A stretch of DNA of 64,000 nucleotides from Opeltia flavorubescens (lineage: Eukaryota > Ascomycota > Lecanoromycetes > Teloschistales > Teloschistaceae): assembly GCA_000442125.1 (NCBI GenBank), contig KE546981.1, positions 868,001 to 932,000 of the forward strand, read 5' to 3'. Shown piece by piece: positions 24,508-34,840 of the stretch. The notes below the pieces were generated by a model. It saw only the letters and a list, made by a program, of their open reading frames with translations, was not told where the DNA came from and made no database searches. The translations under genes were made by a program, and so were the position numbers. The first letter of the stretch is position 1; each line of letters opens with the position of its first letter.

Positions 24508-24634
24508 CCCAAGAGTTCACTATAAAGAGAGTACCTTAGGTATAAAATTGTGATTCTCACAAAGCACCGTCGGCGCGTGAAGTTCGTTGTATGTTCCAGA
24601 AATGGCGAGAAGAATATAGTAAATATCAATACCT

Positions 24635-24977
24635 CTTTCCGATTCCGTCAAAAAATGAGCTGGGTACCTGCTGGAGACGTGCCTGTATTGCTCGTGCTAA
24701 AGCTGTCGCCGAGAGAGGTACAAGTCTTCGCAACAACAATCGGCTAACCAGATCCGGCGAACAAGGTAATACCTTAATTCTCATTTACCACTTTGGGCAC
24801 GTCTTTGTTCTGAAAGGCTTCCATCTCTCCTGAAGTCCTGACGTTTGGAAAGAAAAACTTCCAGTCACCACTCAAGAATATAGACTCCAGGCCGGCCCAC
24901 CCACAAAGAAATTCGGGTCGTTTTTTACCCCGGCAAGGTGGAAGCCGAGTATAGTAACACACCAAACTCGCACCAAG
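24635..24977 (+). promoter_or_regulatory. Conserved upstream region of MLRR-family copy C
   Basis: Matches the region ahead of copy A most closely in its last 200 bp (ggcacgtctttgt, aaaggcttccatctct, cctgaagtcctgac). It marks the left edge of duplication unit 2. Confidence 0.6.
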
Positions 24978-25575
24978 ATGCTTAGAAGAAGATCCAGGCG
25001 TTTAGCCTAATCCCAGCGGTCGTCCCAACCTGCAGTACTTGAGACTAGTCACGAGCCTGCTCAAGCCTCTTTAATAACGTTCATCGAGAAAAAAGATGAC
25101 CTCCTAAAACGATCTGCTAATCTTTTTAATCTTGTAAATCTCTCTTTAATAGGATTAAGAACGTTTTAGCGACTATTTAGTAACTACTCTCGCTCCCTCG
25201 CTTAAAAGTTCTGGTATCTACTATAAAGGCCTGCAATTATATTATTAATTATATAGACGTATCTATAAAATCTAGTTATTTAGTATATAGTTACGAGTAT
25301 AGTATTCCTCTCCAGCTACTATAAGCACGAAGCATCGATTATACGTAATTAGGTGTGCAGCTTTTAGGACCAGCGCTAGGTAATTCGCTTTCCGGAGCTT
25401 TCCGGGTTAACGGCGAATCTTAACTATCTATTCGAGAATATTATTAAAAGTAGTAATACGGAATTATCGTTTAGACTTCTATATTATCTAGTCGAGTATA
25501 AAGGTTAAATTCGTTTATTTCGATTAAAGCTTCCGGATATAGATTACGAACTTAACGACGAGGTAGAATTTAAAG

Positions 25576-25692
25576 GTGAGTACTTTTTCGAGTAATAGTA
25601 CCTTAGAGTAAATTAGCTTATAAGTTTTAAGATTTATACTCTACTTTTTCCGTTTACTTCGCTGGGAAATACTAACTCCGAAATTTACTTAG
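25576..25692 (+). repeat. Introner-like element 1 of copy C
   Basis: 117 nt, donor gtgagtac, branch actaac, acceptor acttag. The 3' segment tttttccgtttacttcgctg then gaaatactaac is close to copy B's intron. Interrupts codons that are contiguous in copies A (EYFD/ESF) and B. Confidence 0.75.
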
Positions 25693-25828
25693 AATTATTT
25701 TCTCGAATTATCGACTAATACCTACCGGCGATTAATACTTCCTAATATTTTTAAAATTATATTATTATAATTATTAACGTTTAAATCTCTAGTACGAAAA
25801 CTATTATATAAATAATTAAGAAAAAAAA

Positions 25829-25943
25829 ATAAGTATTTTTCTAAATAAAATTCTCTAACGTAATTTATCTTATAAATTCTAGGATATATACTTATTTTTT
25901 CTATTTACTCTAATAGAAAATACTAACTATAAAATTTACTTAA
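25829..25943 (+). repeat. Introner-like element 2 of copy C
   Basis: 115 nt; splice ends now read ataagt and acttaa, consistent with RIP of gtaagt and acttag. Shares the ttttctatttactctaatag segment and aaaatactaac branch with the other copies. Absent at this place in A and B. Confidence 0.7.
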
Positions 25944-26171
25944 AGGCCTATTACTACTATTTAACCTAAATTTAAATAATAGACTACTTTTAAAGATTAT
26001 AGTATAATTTAATATATATTATCTAATCTACCTTCCCGTATTTATTAAACTATTCTAGAAAAATTTATAATAATTCTCTCGCTTTAAAGCTATCGAGTTT
26101 ATAAAAAATTATATTAAATTAATAATAAGCTAATTAATAATAGATTTTAAAAATATTATAAAATTTTAAGA

Positions 26172-26285
26172 GTAAGTAATTTTCTAAGCGATAATATTTT
26201 TAAACGACGTTTTATAAGTATTAAAATATATATTTATTCTTTCTATTTATTTTATAAAGAATTACTAACTTTAAAATTTATTTAA
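26172..26285 (+). repeat. Introner-like element 3 of copy C
   Basis: 114 nt; donor gtaagtaattttct, branch attactaac, RIPed acceptor atttatttaa. The ctttctatttattttataaa segment aligns with the family consensus. Absent at this place in A and B. Confidence 0.7.
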
Positions 26286-26472
26286 ATCTTTTAGTCTTAT
26301 TATTAAAAACTTATCGGTAGTTATAATATAGATAACTAGTATAAGGAAATCGAATGCAGTATATAATATAATAAAGTAATTTTATCTTTTATTCGAAGTT
26401 TGTAAAGAGATTTAAAGTTAAAATTATAAAAGCTACTAGATCTTTTAATAATATTAATAGTCGGATATTATA

Positions 26473-26549
26473 ATAAGTAGTTTTCTTAAATAATAGTTCC
26501 TTTTTTTTATTTATTTTAATAGGATTTACTAACTCTAAAATTTATTTAA
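26473..26549 (+). repeat. Introner-like element 4 of copy C (internally shortened)
   Basis: 77 nt; donor (RIPed) ataagtagttttcttaaata, branch tttactaac, acceptor atttatttaa. It keeps both ends of the family but lacks about 35 nt of the middle. Absent at this place in A and B. Confidence 0.65.
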
Positions 26550-26926
26550 AGACCTATTTTTACCGAAACTATAAATTTCCTTATAAATATTCACGCTAAG
26601 TTAGATATAGCCTATTTAATATATTAGACTCTAGAAGAAAAGCTTAATTATAGAGAAGCTATTATAAAATATAAAAATAGATATAACGAATCCGTATAAA
26701 TTAAACGGTAGGCTCGAAAGCTAATAAAGGGTATAAAAGATTTTAAAGAGCAGTTGAACAGCTTTAAAAAGGAAAAATCAAGATTTCGGACCGAATTTTT
26801 GCACCAAAGCTTTTAGATATAGGGATACGAAGGATAACTTACAGGCTAAGAAATTATAGTATATACAGTCGATTAGATTACCACTTTTAGAATAAAGTTT
26901 CAGGATATATAAGACGATTTGCAAGC

Positions 26927-28960
26927 TTATCGCGGCGAATAAACCGTAAATAGCTCGTGAAATATCGTTATATCTTCTATTAATAATTGATCGCTAGCTG
27001 GCTCTATATCGAAGAAAAAGCGGCCGTCGGGATCCTATAGGCCATCATTCTCAATTGATAGCGAGGCTTCTGTCTCGCTATAATCCCTCCAAGTATGCTT
27101 TATAGGTTTAACGTTTCCTAGACGGAGCTCTAAAATCTGTTTAATACAATCCGGGTAAAGGTCCTTTAAGGATACTAGTATAGATCGTTTTACTACGAGG
27201 TTAACTATAGTAATAGATTTATCCAAAAAGCCCGCCTCCTTTCTTACTATTTTTAAAGTCTATTAATATTGATCCAGCCGTTTCGCGCTTTCTATTATAT
27301 CTTCTTCTTCGATAGATAACGCCGATAGTAACATCTTAAAGATCCTAATAAGCCTAAAGCTAAATTTAGACGAAAAGTACCAGAAGCTATACCAATATTC
27401 TGGTTTGAGGCTCTTGACGAAGGCTATCGTAGAACTCGATCGAGCTAATGCGGCTTGCTGGCAGATTTTCTTAAGCTTAAGATTAGGACAGGTGGCTAGG
27501 GTACGCGTGATGCTCCTATGCAGGGTAATCTCTACTATCTAGTAGACTAGATACAGGTAGCCGCTTGAGGAAAGCTTCCTGACCGTAACGTACTCGATAC
27601 TTAAGCTGGAGGGAAGATTTAAATACCATTCCTTCAGCCTTATCTGTAGAGGTTTCGCCTTGAAGAGAGATTGAGTGGTTACTTTAGCTGGATTTTGGGA
27701 TACTTCCTTATTAGCAGCAGCTGAGTATAAAGATCCTAGGATATCCGAAAGGATCTGAGTCAGAGACACCATGTACGTGAATAGTTGCCGACCTTTCTCG
27801 ACTTCTGTACTCCCTTCCTCGTCGTTCTCATCGGTAGAGTTCTCCGGGAAATCTTATGCGAAAAGTGGCTTGACACGCCAGTCTGATTGGAAGATGTGAG
27901 ATGGTCTACCCTGCACCAGGCTTGCCCATTTGTCTTGCATGTACAATGCCCAGGCTAGACGCTTTCGCAGGCCCCGCTCCCAGCCTGGAATGTCCCAGTT
28001 GGAGCAGTCGCGATGCAAGCCTATATCCTGGCTGATAGCTACCAACTGCGCAGTAAGCGGCCAAGACGTCTCACTCGATCTCTATAGTAAGAGCAAGCCC
28101 GCCTCAACGGTCGAAAGCTTAGGACGATTCATAGCATATTGCAATGACTTCATCGCTAGCCTCACCAACGGATCGACTTTTGGGGTTGGTAGGTGCGATA
28201 TCTTTAGATTGTAGCCCCAGTAGTTTATACCTAACAAGTATATAGCGGCTAGCAGAGCTGGAGAGAACTCGCGATATATACGCTCGTACTTTTCTAGGAA
28301 GACTTTCTTGTGAAGGATTGGGAAACTCGGGTGAACAATGCGGAAGTACAGGTTGACCAGGATAATTCTATAAGGCGCTACAAGATCCTCGATTGCATCG
28401 AGGTCGTCTATCTCGTCTTCGAAGAGCTCAATGCCCTTATTAGGATACAACACGAACAAGTCGTTGGTACTGACGCGTCGAAATCTCCCACCAGGCGGCA
28501 TTGGAGCCGAGTCGACCGAAACACCTATCGTGGTCAGTGTCGGTTCAATCTTACCACTTGAGCCAACATGAAAGGTATAATAACAGCGTTATAGACCCAA
28601 GGTGCGTTTTAGTAGAGTTGGTACCTCGAGGTCGGCATAGTCTCCAGCTACGATATCTTTATCGTGTCGTTTAGAGAGCCTCCTACGAGTAGTATCTCTA
28701 GGGAAGCTGCCAACACGATTTGTGTTAGATTGACGATACTATATTATAGGACTGTACTGGTCACCTCTCAGGTACATCCTCGTAGTTAACAGACTTCCGC
28801 TTGTGGGGCGGGAGTTGCTCTACAAATGTACAGTCCTAGCTATAAAATTGGCATAGTACACATTTGGCAGCTCCAGCGTTAAGCACACAGCGACTTTTCC
28901 TCCTTCTATATATATCGCACGGTCGAACTTTAGCCACTCTCTACTCATCGAAAGTATTGA
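26927..28960 (-). pseudogene. DAL81/TamA-like Zn2Cys6 transcription factor, RIP-inactivated
   Basis: Reading the minus strand, a zinc cluster lies at about 28940-28820: VRPCDIYRRRKSRC, then AKCVLCQFYS, a stop, and DCTFVE. One cluster Cys has become Tyr (CDIY for CDIC) and the CAG/CGA before DCTF is now TAG. A fungal_trans domain follows: VNLYFRIVHPSFPILHKKVF, AIYLLGINYWGYN, RPKLSTVEAGLLLL and GLHRDCSNWDIPGWERGLRK then RLAWALYMQDKWASLVQGRP. The C-terminal end DPDGRFFFDIEP..LFTVYSPR stops at 26927. This sequence style is that of the DAL81/TamA group, which activates nitrogen-catabolic genes such as urea, GABA and allantoin pathways (known for yeast and Aspergillus). Several further stops make it non-functional. 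The N-terminal start is not resolved. Confidence 0.7.
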
Positions 28961-28989
28961 TAAAGTCTTGTCCGAGAATATCGTTGTCT

Positions 28990-31900
28990 ATCGTAAGATA
29001 TATAGTGAGCAGGACGGCTCCAAATTATGGATCTCACGAATGCCAGTCGGAGAGGAAGCAGTCCTCTCAAGGCTGCGAATTGTATAAATCTACATGGAGC
29101 CACAACGTTAAGCCTCCGTCCAGACATACCCAAGGTAGTACATAATGGATATAGTTAATCATATCCATCCGCCGTTGAGAACATAGGTAATGGGTAGTGT
29201 GTACGCTCGGGCAATATCCTCGCTGGATACAGTAAGTCCGAAAAGCTAGCACGATAAGTTCTTATCCAATGAACGTAAGCTTTATGTATTATATAAGCGA
29301 TAAAATCATTTCTTTACAAAAAACTACTATAACAGCTCTATATACACAATCACGAGGTACCCGATCTTCCCCACATCTCAATTTCGAAGCTATCCACCGT
29401 CACTCTCCAGTATTCTTCGTTCGAGGTCCCGACTAGACTGGACTAGTAACCTCTCTGGTCTCTACAAGAACTTTATCCTTGGTTTTATATATTTCACTAC
29501 TATTAAAACTAACCTTATCTTTCTACGGTAGAAGTACTACCTTTTCTACTAGGGCTTTAATAATAGGTAAAACGTAAGTATAAATCACGTAATAATTTAA
29601 AAGAGTAATAAAAAATCTAAAAAATTAAATAAAGGTATAAATCTTTAAATATATTAGTAAATACTTATAATAATAAAACTTTAATAAATTTACTTTCTAA
29701 GCTCCTCTAATATTTAGGTTATTATTAATTAACCTCGCAAATCTAGGTATTAAAGGAAAAAAGCCTATATTAAAAGCAATATATACTCTTTAATTTACAC
29801 CGTAAATATAGTAATAAATATTATAGTCCTTATAAAATTTATAAATATTAAACTTCTTCTTCTTAATTAAATAAAAATCTAAGACTATAATACCGGCTAA
29901 AGACCCTATTAAATAAAAATAGCTGGAAAGGAATATAAGTAAACTAGTAGTATTTTTAATAATATTTTATAAAGTATAAATAATATAAAAAATTAAGATA
30001 ATTATTATCGCCCGAAAAATATTAATATATTTAGGATATAAACTAGATATATTATTGTTAAAAAGGTAAATACTAATAGTAATCTAATTACCGATAGTCG
30101 CTAGTATAAAGGAGAACGCGGTAAAGAATTAAGTAGCCCGGCTATTAAAGTCCGCGATAATAGTAGATATATACTACTAGAAATCGCCCTAAATATAACT
30201 ATAAGCTAATATAATAAAGATTAGTATAAATATACCGAGCGTCCTAATAATTAATAATACGAAAAACTAATAATACCCTACAAGGCTATTTTTAAAAAAA
30301 CGATTAAAGTCGGGTATATTAATAGCTATTAAAAAGAAAAAACTAATAATAACGTTTAAGCTAGTAAACGTAGAATAGGTCGTATTTATATACGTGCTGG
30401 TTATCTTAGTATAGCTAGTTATAAATAGTCTACCTCCTTTTATTATAATAACGCCCTAAAGGAATAAGGTTGTAAAAGTTAAAAGTACGACAACTACTTT
30501 AATAAGAAATAGAATACGGAGCTTCTAAATTAGTATCTAAGCTAATATAGTCTAAAAGATCTAGTAGATAAAGAAGTATAGAAGTCCTGCCGAGGTAATA
30601 CCCGTATCTAGTAAAAGGTGATTAGGAAACCTTTTAAAGTTTAGCTAGATAGCTTTAATACAATTTTACAAGAAGGCTAAGGCCTATATATAGAGGATGG
30701 CTGTCTATATCGCTGCGACAAAAGCTCTAAGGCAGATTACCGGGTAAGACCTATATATGCCAAAGACCGAGCGGACGATAACAGGGAAGGAGATGCTGTA
30801 TTAGGCGCCCATTTTACCGGTAAGGGTAACGACTACGCTGCAAATGGCAAAGCCGAAAAAGACAATTGGTATTGTCTCTCGAGCGGTAAACCCGAGCGAT
30901 ATAACAGACGAGACTGTACTAGCAAGTGGCGGTGCGAGCATATCAGAGGTCCAATATACCCAATAATTCTAGACTTCTATTAGGTTATAGCATCCTCAAT
31001 ATCTGGGGCGAGAAAGAATAAAAGGGCCACCTATCAGTCCACTCCAGGTTCTTATATAAACCGGTACTGGGTCCAGATCTATCATATATCGTCTGAGTAA
31101 CAGCCGAATATCTTTACTAGGTACATGACAAACCTTTATTTGACTATCGTGGACTGTTTGCATAAATCCCAGCCTCAAACGGCACCCGCCAATAGAGGTA
31201 AGGGGCGAGCCGGGCCCTCAAGCGGTTTGAAGCGAGAAACGATATAGAATACAGAACACTAATATAAACAGTTAATAAAATATAAGATACTAATTCTTAT
31301 ATAAGAAGTATATAAAGTAGTTATAAGAGGACGTAATACCGATATATATATAATCGCAGGCATCTCGTAAAAGTAAGATAAGAATTTAAATAGATAGAGT
31401 ATTAGGTATTCTACCTTTAGCTATAAAGAGTTTAGATATATTATTATAGCGGTATTTTTAAGCTTATATATATATAAATATTATTAGTAGTAGCTAGTAA
31501 GTATTCGAGGTCTAAATAGTTAAAAAGCTTCCGTATAGACTAATATAACTTACACTAATTATTATTGATTATTAAGTACTATCTACTATATAAGAAATAT
31601 TTTGCATCCTACTTCTAATCTGGCCGTCGGCTGCGCCGTCGGGCCTATCTCGTATACTCAGTTTCGACCCCGCGGTAGATACAGGTTGTTTAGTATCCAA
31701 TTATAATAGCGTTAAATACTTTAGGATAATATCCAGCGCTATAAAAAACGAATTTTTATATCCGTAGCAAGACTTTTTTACTACTATAACTCTACTATTC
31801 TCTATTAAATAATCTATTGAGATTTTCTCCGATTAATTTCTTATTATAATAGCATCCGTAAAGTCTATTCTACCACCTATACTTATTATACTAGCTAAAC

Positions 31901-32660
31901 TATATAACTTCTCTTTCCTTCTATTAAAAACGGCCTTACTCGTAATTAATATATAGCGCGATTTTCTACTAGAAGATAGCTTTAGATATATTTAAGATAG
32001 ACGCTTTAAAGTTATATAGAATTTAATAATACTAATAAAGAGGCTATTAAATACTTTTAAATAGGCTAGTTTATCTATTTTCTATATTTAAAAGGGCTAT
32101 AAGCTAGATTTATTAAATTACTTTTTATCTAAATTAACTCGTTAAGCTATAACCTCTAGAAATATATAGTATTCCAAAGTTATTAGCGACGTCGCTAAAA
32201 TAAGCCGTTTATTAATTCGAGGGGAATACGGTTACGATTTTATAAACACCTTATAATTATTATTTAACGAGGTTATTATTAATAAACTAGAAAAAGGGGT
32301 ATTCTAGAATATAACTTTATTAAATAGACTTAAGGTAAAAGCTATTATATACTTTATTATAAGCGGAGTTACAATAAAATACTACTTTATTATTATATTT
32401 TACGAGGCTAGTAATAGGGGTTTTAAATACTATACGTCCTTAAACTAATATTTTCCTTTATATTTACTATATTTCGCGAACCGCAGCTAATCTAGTATAA
32501 AGGCGGGATTAAAGAGGCTATTATAGGCTATAATAGAGAGTTTAAGAATTATACGCTATAGATATTATACTATTCGCAGGGCCTTTTCGATTTTATAGCT
32601 AACCTAGAACCTCTTCTAGCCTGCTTCGCGCCCCACATTAAGTATCTAAGAGCCAGCTTA
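28990..32660. repeat. RIPed AT-rich block of unit 2
   Basis: Homologous to 15441-19140 but less mutated. A less damaged part at 30690-30960 (plus strand) reads for about 90 residues with only RIP-type stops, including the segments AVYIAATKALRQITG and KTIGIVSRAVNPSDITDE. I do not recognise this protein. It may be a third gene of the locus or part of a repeat inserted before the duplication. The ggccgtcggctgcgccgtcg landmark is at about 31620. No terminal repeats identified. Confidence 0.5.
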
Positions 32661-32678
32661 GATTATACGCCTCCGTAG

Positions 32679-34124
32679 ACCCCTCCAAGCTTCGATAGAA
32701 ATCTAGCTATCGAGAGCCTCCAGCAAGCTTACCGACAAGGACTCTCGCTAGTAACTGTTATGGAGGAGGTGCTGAATCGAATTGAGAAGCACGCTAAGCT
32801 GGATCCAGCGGTCTAGATACACCGAGAGTCTAGGGAGTCTGTTCTAGACTAAGCGAAACATCTACACATCAAATGGCTAAACGTTGAGGGCCTGCCTCCA
32901 CTGTTTGGAGTCCCCTTTAGTGTGAAAGACAGCATCGACATCGCAGGGCTGCCAACAACGACAGCGTGTCCGCCGCTGGCACATGTACCTTCCAAGTCCG
33001 CACCAGCTTATGAGGTCTTGCTATCGCAAGGAGCTATATTCGTTGGCAAGACCAACCTTGATCAGCTGGCTACAGGATTGACAGGATGTCGCTCACCATA
33101 CGGTATTCCGCGGAGTGTCTTTAACACCGATTACATCTCTGGAGGATCATCGAGTGGAAGCTGCGTCAGCGTTGGTGCCAATCTTGTGTCTTTCTCACTG
33201 GCAACGGACACGGCTGGATCGGGACGAGTACCGTCAGGTTTCAATGGAGTAGTAGGCTACAAACCAACCAGAGGGCGAATCTCTGCTCGAGGCGTCACAC
33301 CTGCTTGCCTATCACTCGACTGCATTGCCATCATCGCAAGTCAAGTTGACGATGCTCGGATCGTGTGGGACGTAGCTACTGAGTTCGATGAGGAAGATCG
33401 ATATGCCAAAAGCTGCGCACCAATCACGAGGCACATCAACTCCACCGGACCACAGGCCGCAGTCTTTAAGTTTGGCATTCCCCCTCCGGATGCATTGCAG
33501 GTGTGCAGCCCTATCTACCGCCGCATGTTCAACGACATTGTACAAAAGCTGCAACAGCTTGGCGGCCGCCTACAACCGATCGATTGGACGCCGTTCCAAA
33601 AGGCTGGAAAGCTGCTCTATGAAGGCAGTTTCGTCTGTGAACGCCTGGCCAGTCTACCCGACGGTTGGCTAGAACAGAACCGTAACCAGCTCCATCCTGC
33701 GATTGAATCCACATTCTCAGCTGTCGTGGCCAGGAAAAGCACCGCTGTTGACGCCTATCGTGACCTCCAAGCAAAAGCCCTTTACACTCGTCAGGCAGAA
33801 CGAGTCTTCGAGTATAGCGCCGCCGGTGTCGACGTGGTCGTTGTGCCAACGGCTCCGACGCACTGGACCGTCAAGGAGGTGCTAGCGGACCCTATATTTA
33901 CGAATAGCAAACTCGGAGAATTCACACATTGTGGCAACGTGTTGGATCTATGTGCGGTGGCCGTTCCAGCTGGCACATATCCCGTAGAAGACATTCAGGG
34001 AGTTGCTGATGGTGCAGGCGGAGATTTGCCATTCAGTGTTACGTTCCTGGGGGGTTCTATGCTGGATGCTGAGACCTTGGAGATTGCCCACAGGTTCGAT
34101 CGGGCAATGAAAGATGTTGCATGA
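32679..34124 (+). pseudogene. Allophanate-hydrolase-type amidase, N-terminal part broken by RIP
   Basis: Amidase-signature protein close to allophanate hydrolase (the step that turns allophanate from urea into ammonia and CO2). Seen: PPLFGVPFSVKDSIDIAGLP with catalytic Lys, KTNLDQLATGLTG, YISGGSSSGSCVSVG with the cis-Ser, ATDTAGSGRVPSGFNGVVGY with the nucleophile Ser, and GVTPACLSLDC. Reading starts near 32679 (PPSFDRNLAIESLQQAYRQG). TAG at 32676, TAG at 32814 and TAA at 32850 lie in the same frame, all before the duplication edge at 32972. After that the frame is open to 34124. No good ATG exists between 32850 and the catalytic Lys, so a truncated product would lack the N-terminal helix and probably that Lys. 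The separate C-terminal domain of bacterial AtzF is absent. Confidence 0.8.
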
Positions 34125-34207
34125 GCATGTTGAAAAAGCACACATCGGGCGATCGACAACTTCGTCTGGTCAATATATTCAATTTTCGTTATTAATTATC
34201 GCCCCAT

Positions 34208-34840
34208 TCAACAACCCGTAACCTCCTCAACCACCTCCCTCGTCACGATATCAACCCTAACATTCACATGCGGATCGACAAATGCAAAACACCAACTGAG
34301 CGGATATCCCATCCACAGCGCTACCATCGCCTTCGCAAACGTCCCCGTATACCCCGCATCCTTCAGCAAAACATCTGCCTCATAGATACTCATCCGCTCA
34401 TTAATCTCTTCCCAGTGCATCGGGTGTTCAGGGTGGTCAGCTCTCACCCGTATGCTCGCCGGTGGAAGCCAGTGCTCGTAATCGTCCGGGTCGTTTTGGA
34501 TGCTGAGGAACTCTTTCGTGTTACCGTGGGATGGTCTGTGGGGTCGGAACATTACGTCGAGGGAACGGAGGGCGGAGACGTTGGTTGTGGTTTCGAGGGC
34601 GCCGGCGGTGAAGGCGTAGACGGCGAGGAGGGGGGCTGTGCTGATTGCTGGGTCGGGGGAATGGTGGATGGTGGTTATTAGGTTCTGGACGTTTTGGAAG
34701 AGGGATGTTGAGTCGCCGAGGGGATGAATAGTGGTGGGTTTGGAGATTCTCGGTGGAGGTTTGATGGAGAGACCGAAGGAATGGATTATTAGATTTGAGT
34801 GTATAAGCAATTTTACTGCGAGAGCGATACACCTGACCAT
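34208..34840 (-). CDS. Hypothetical protein with possible signal sequence
   Basis: Single-exon frame of 210 residues, ATG at 34840. The first 25 residues are hydrophobic (MVRCIALAVKLLIHSNLIIH) and may act as a signal peptide or membrane anchor. A Pro-rich linker follows. The C-terminal 100 residues are aromatic and acidic (NDPDDYEHWLPPASIRVRAD, GYTGTFAKAMVALWMGYPLS). The frame is intact and GC normal. It lies tail to tail with the amidase, 84 bp apart. No family recognised. Confidence 0.5.
   Translation of the reverse strand: MVRCIALAVKLLIHSNLIIHSFGLSIKPPPRISKPTTIHPLGDSTSLFQNVQNLITTIHHSPDPAISTAPLLAVYAFTAGALETTTNVSALRSLDVMFRPHRPSHGNTKEFLSIQNDPDDYEHWLPPASIRVRADHPEHPMHWEEINERMSIYEADVLLKDAGYTGTFAKAMVALWMGYPLSWCFAFVDPHVNVRVDIVTREVVEEVTGC

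Larger units (their letters stand above)
24978..26816 (+). pseudogene. MLRR-family gene, copy C (RIPed, four introner-like introns)
   Basis: ATG at 24978 starts the same MLRRRSRRLA frame as copy A, with many in-frame stops of RIP type (for example TAA at codon 11). Removing four introns (25576-25692, 25829-25943, 26172-26285, 26473-26549) restores colinearity with A and B: ELFSRIID matches A's ESFSKLIS, SIIQYILSNLP-like sequence matches THYLIHLP, and the end EQLNSFKKEKSRFR matches EQLKILKEEELRFR. Stop TAG at 26814. It must have carried four introns before RIP inactivated it, since the second and fourth donors are now ATAAGT and acceptors 2 to 4 are AA in place of AG. Confidence 0.75.
24635..32972. 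repeat. Segmental duplication unit 2 (direct repeat of 11551-19434)
   Basis: Second unit of the direct duplication. It continues without a break into the rest of the amidase gene, so it represents the original locus at its right side. RIP is heavy over the MLRR copy C (25100-26700), light over the regulator (26900-29300), and intermediate over 29500-32640. Confidence 0.85.

Noticed and set aside
11910-26816. Retroposition as the origin of the intronless copy A
   Set aside because: The upstream region and the 3' flank are conserved with copy C, and A lies inside an 8-kb DNA-level duplication.
30996-31178. 60-residue minus-strand frame in the RIPed block
   Set aside because: No support from unit 1, no homologous motif, and in RIPed DNA short frames arise by chance.
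33312-33885. Several frames antisense to or overlapping the amidase
   Set aside because: Shadows of a strongly conserved coding frame.
32922-34124. 400-residue amidase as a complete gene from 32922
   Set aside because: Its first codon is GTG inside the conserved catalytic Lys region; N-terminal amidase sequence is readable upstream, broken by three stops.
34268-34681. 137-residue plus-strand frame
   Set aside because: Antisense to the 210-residue gene at 34208-34840; Gly/Glu-rich low complexity near its end.
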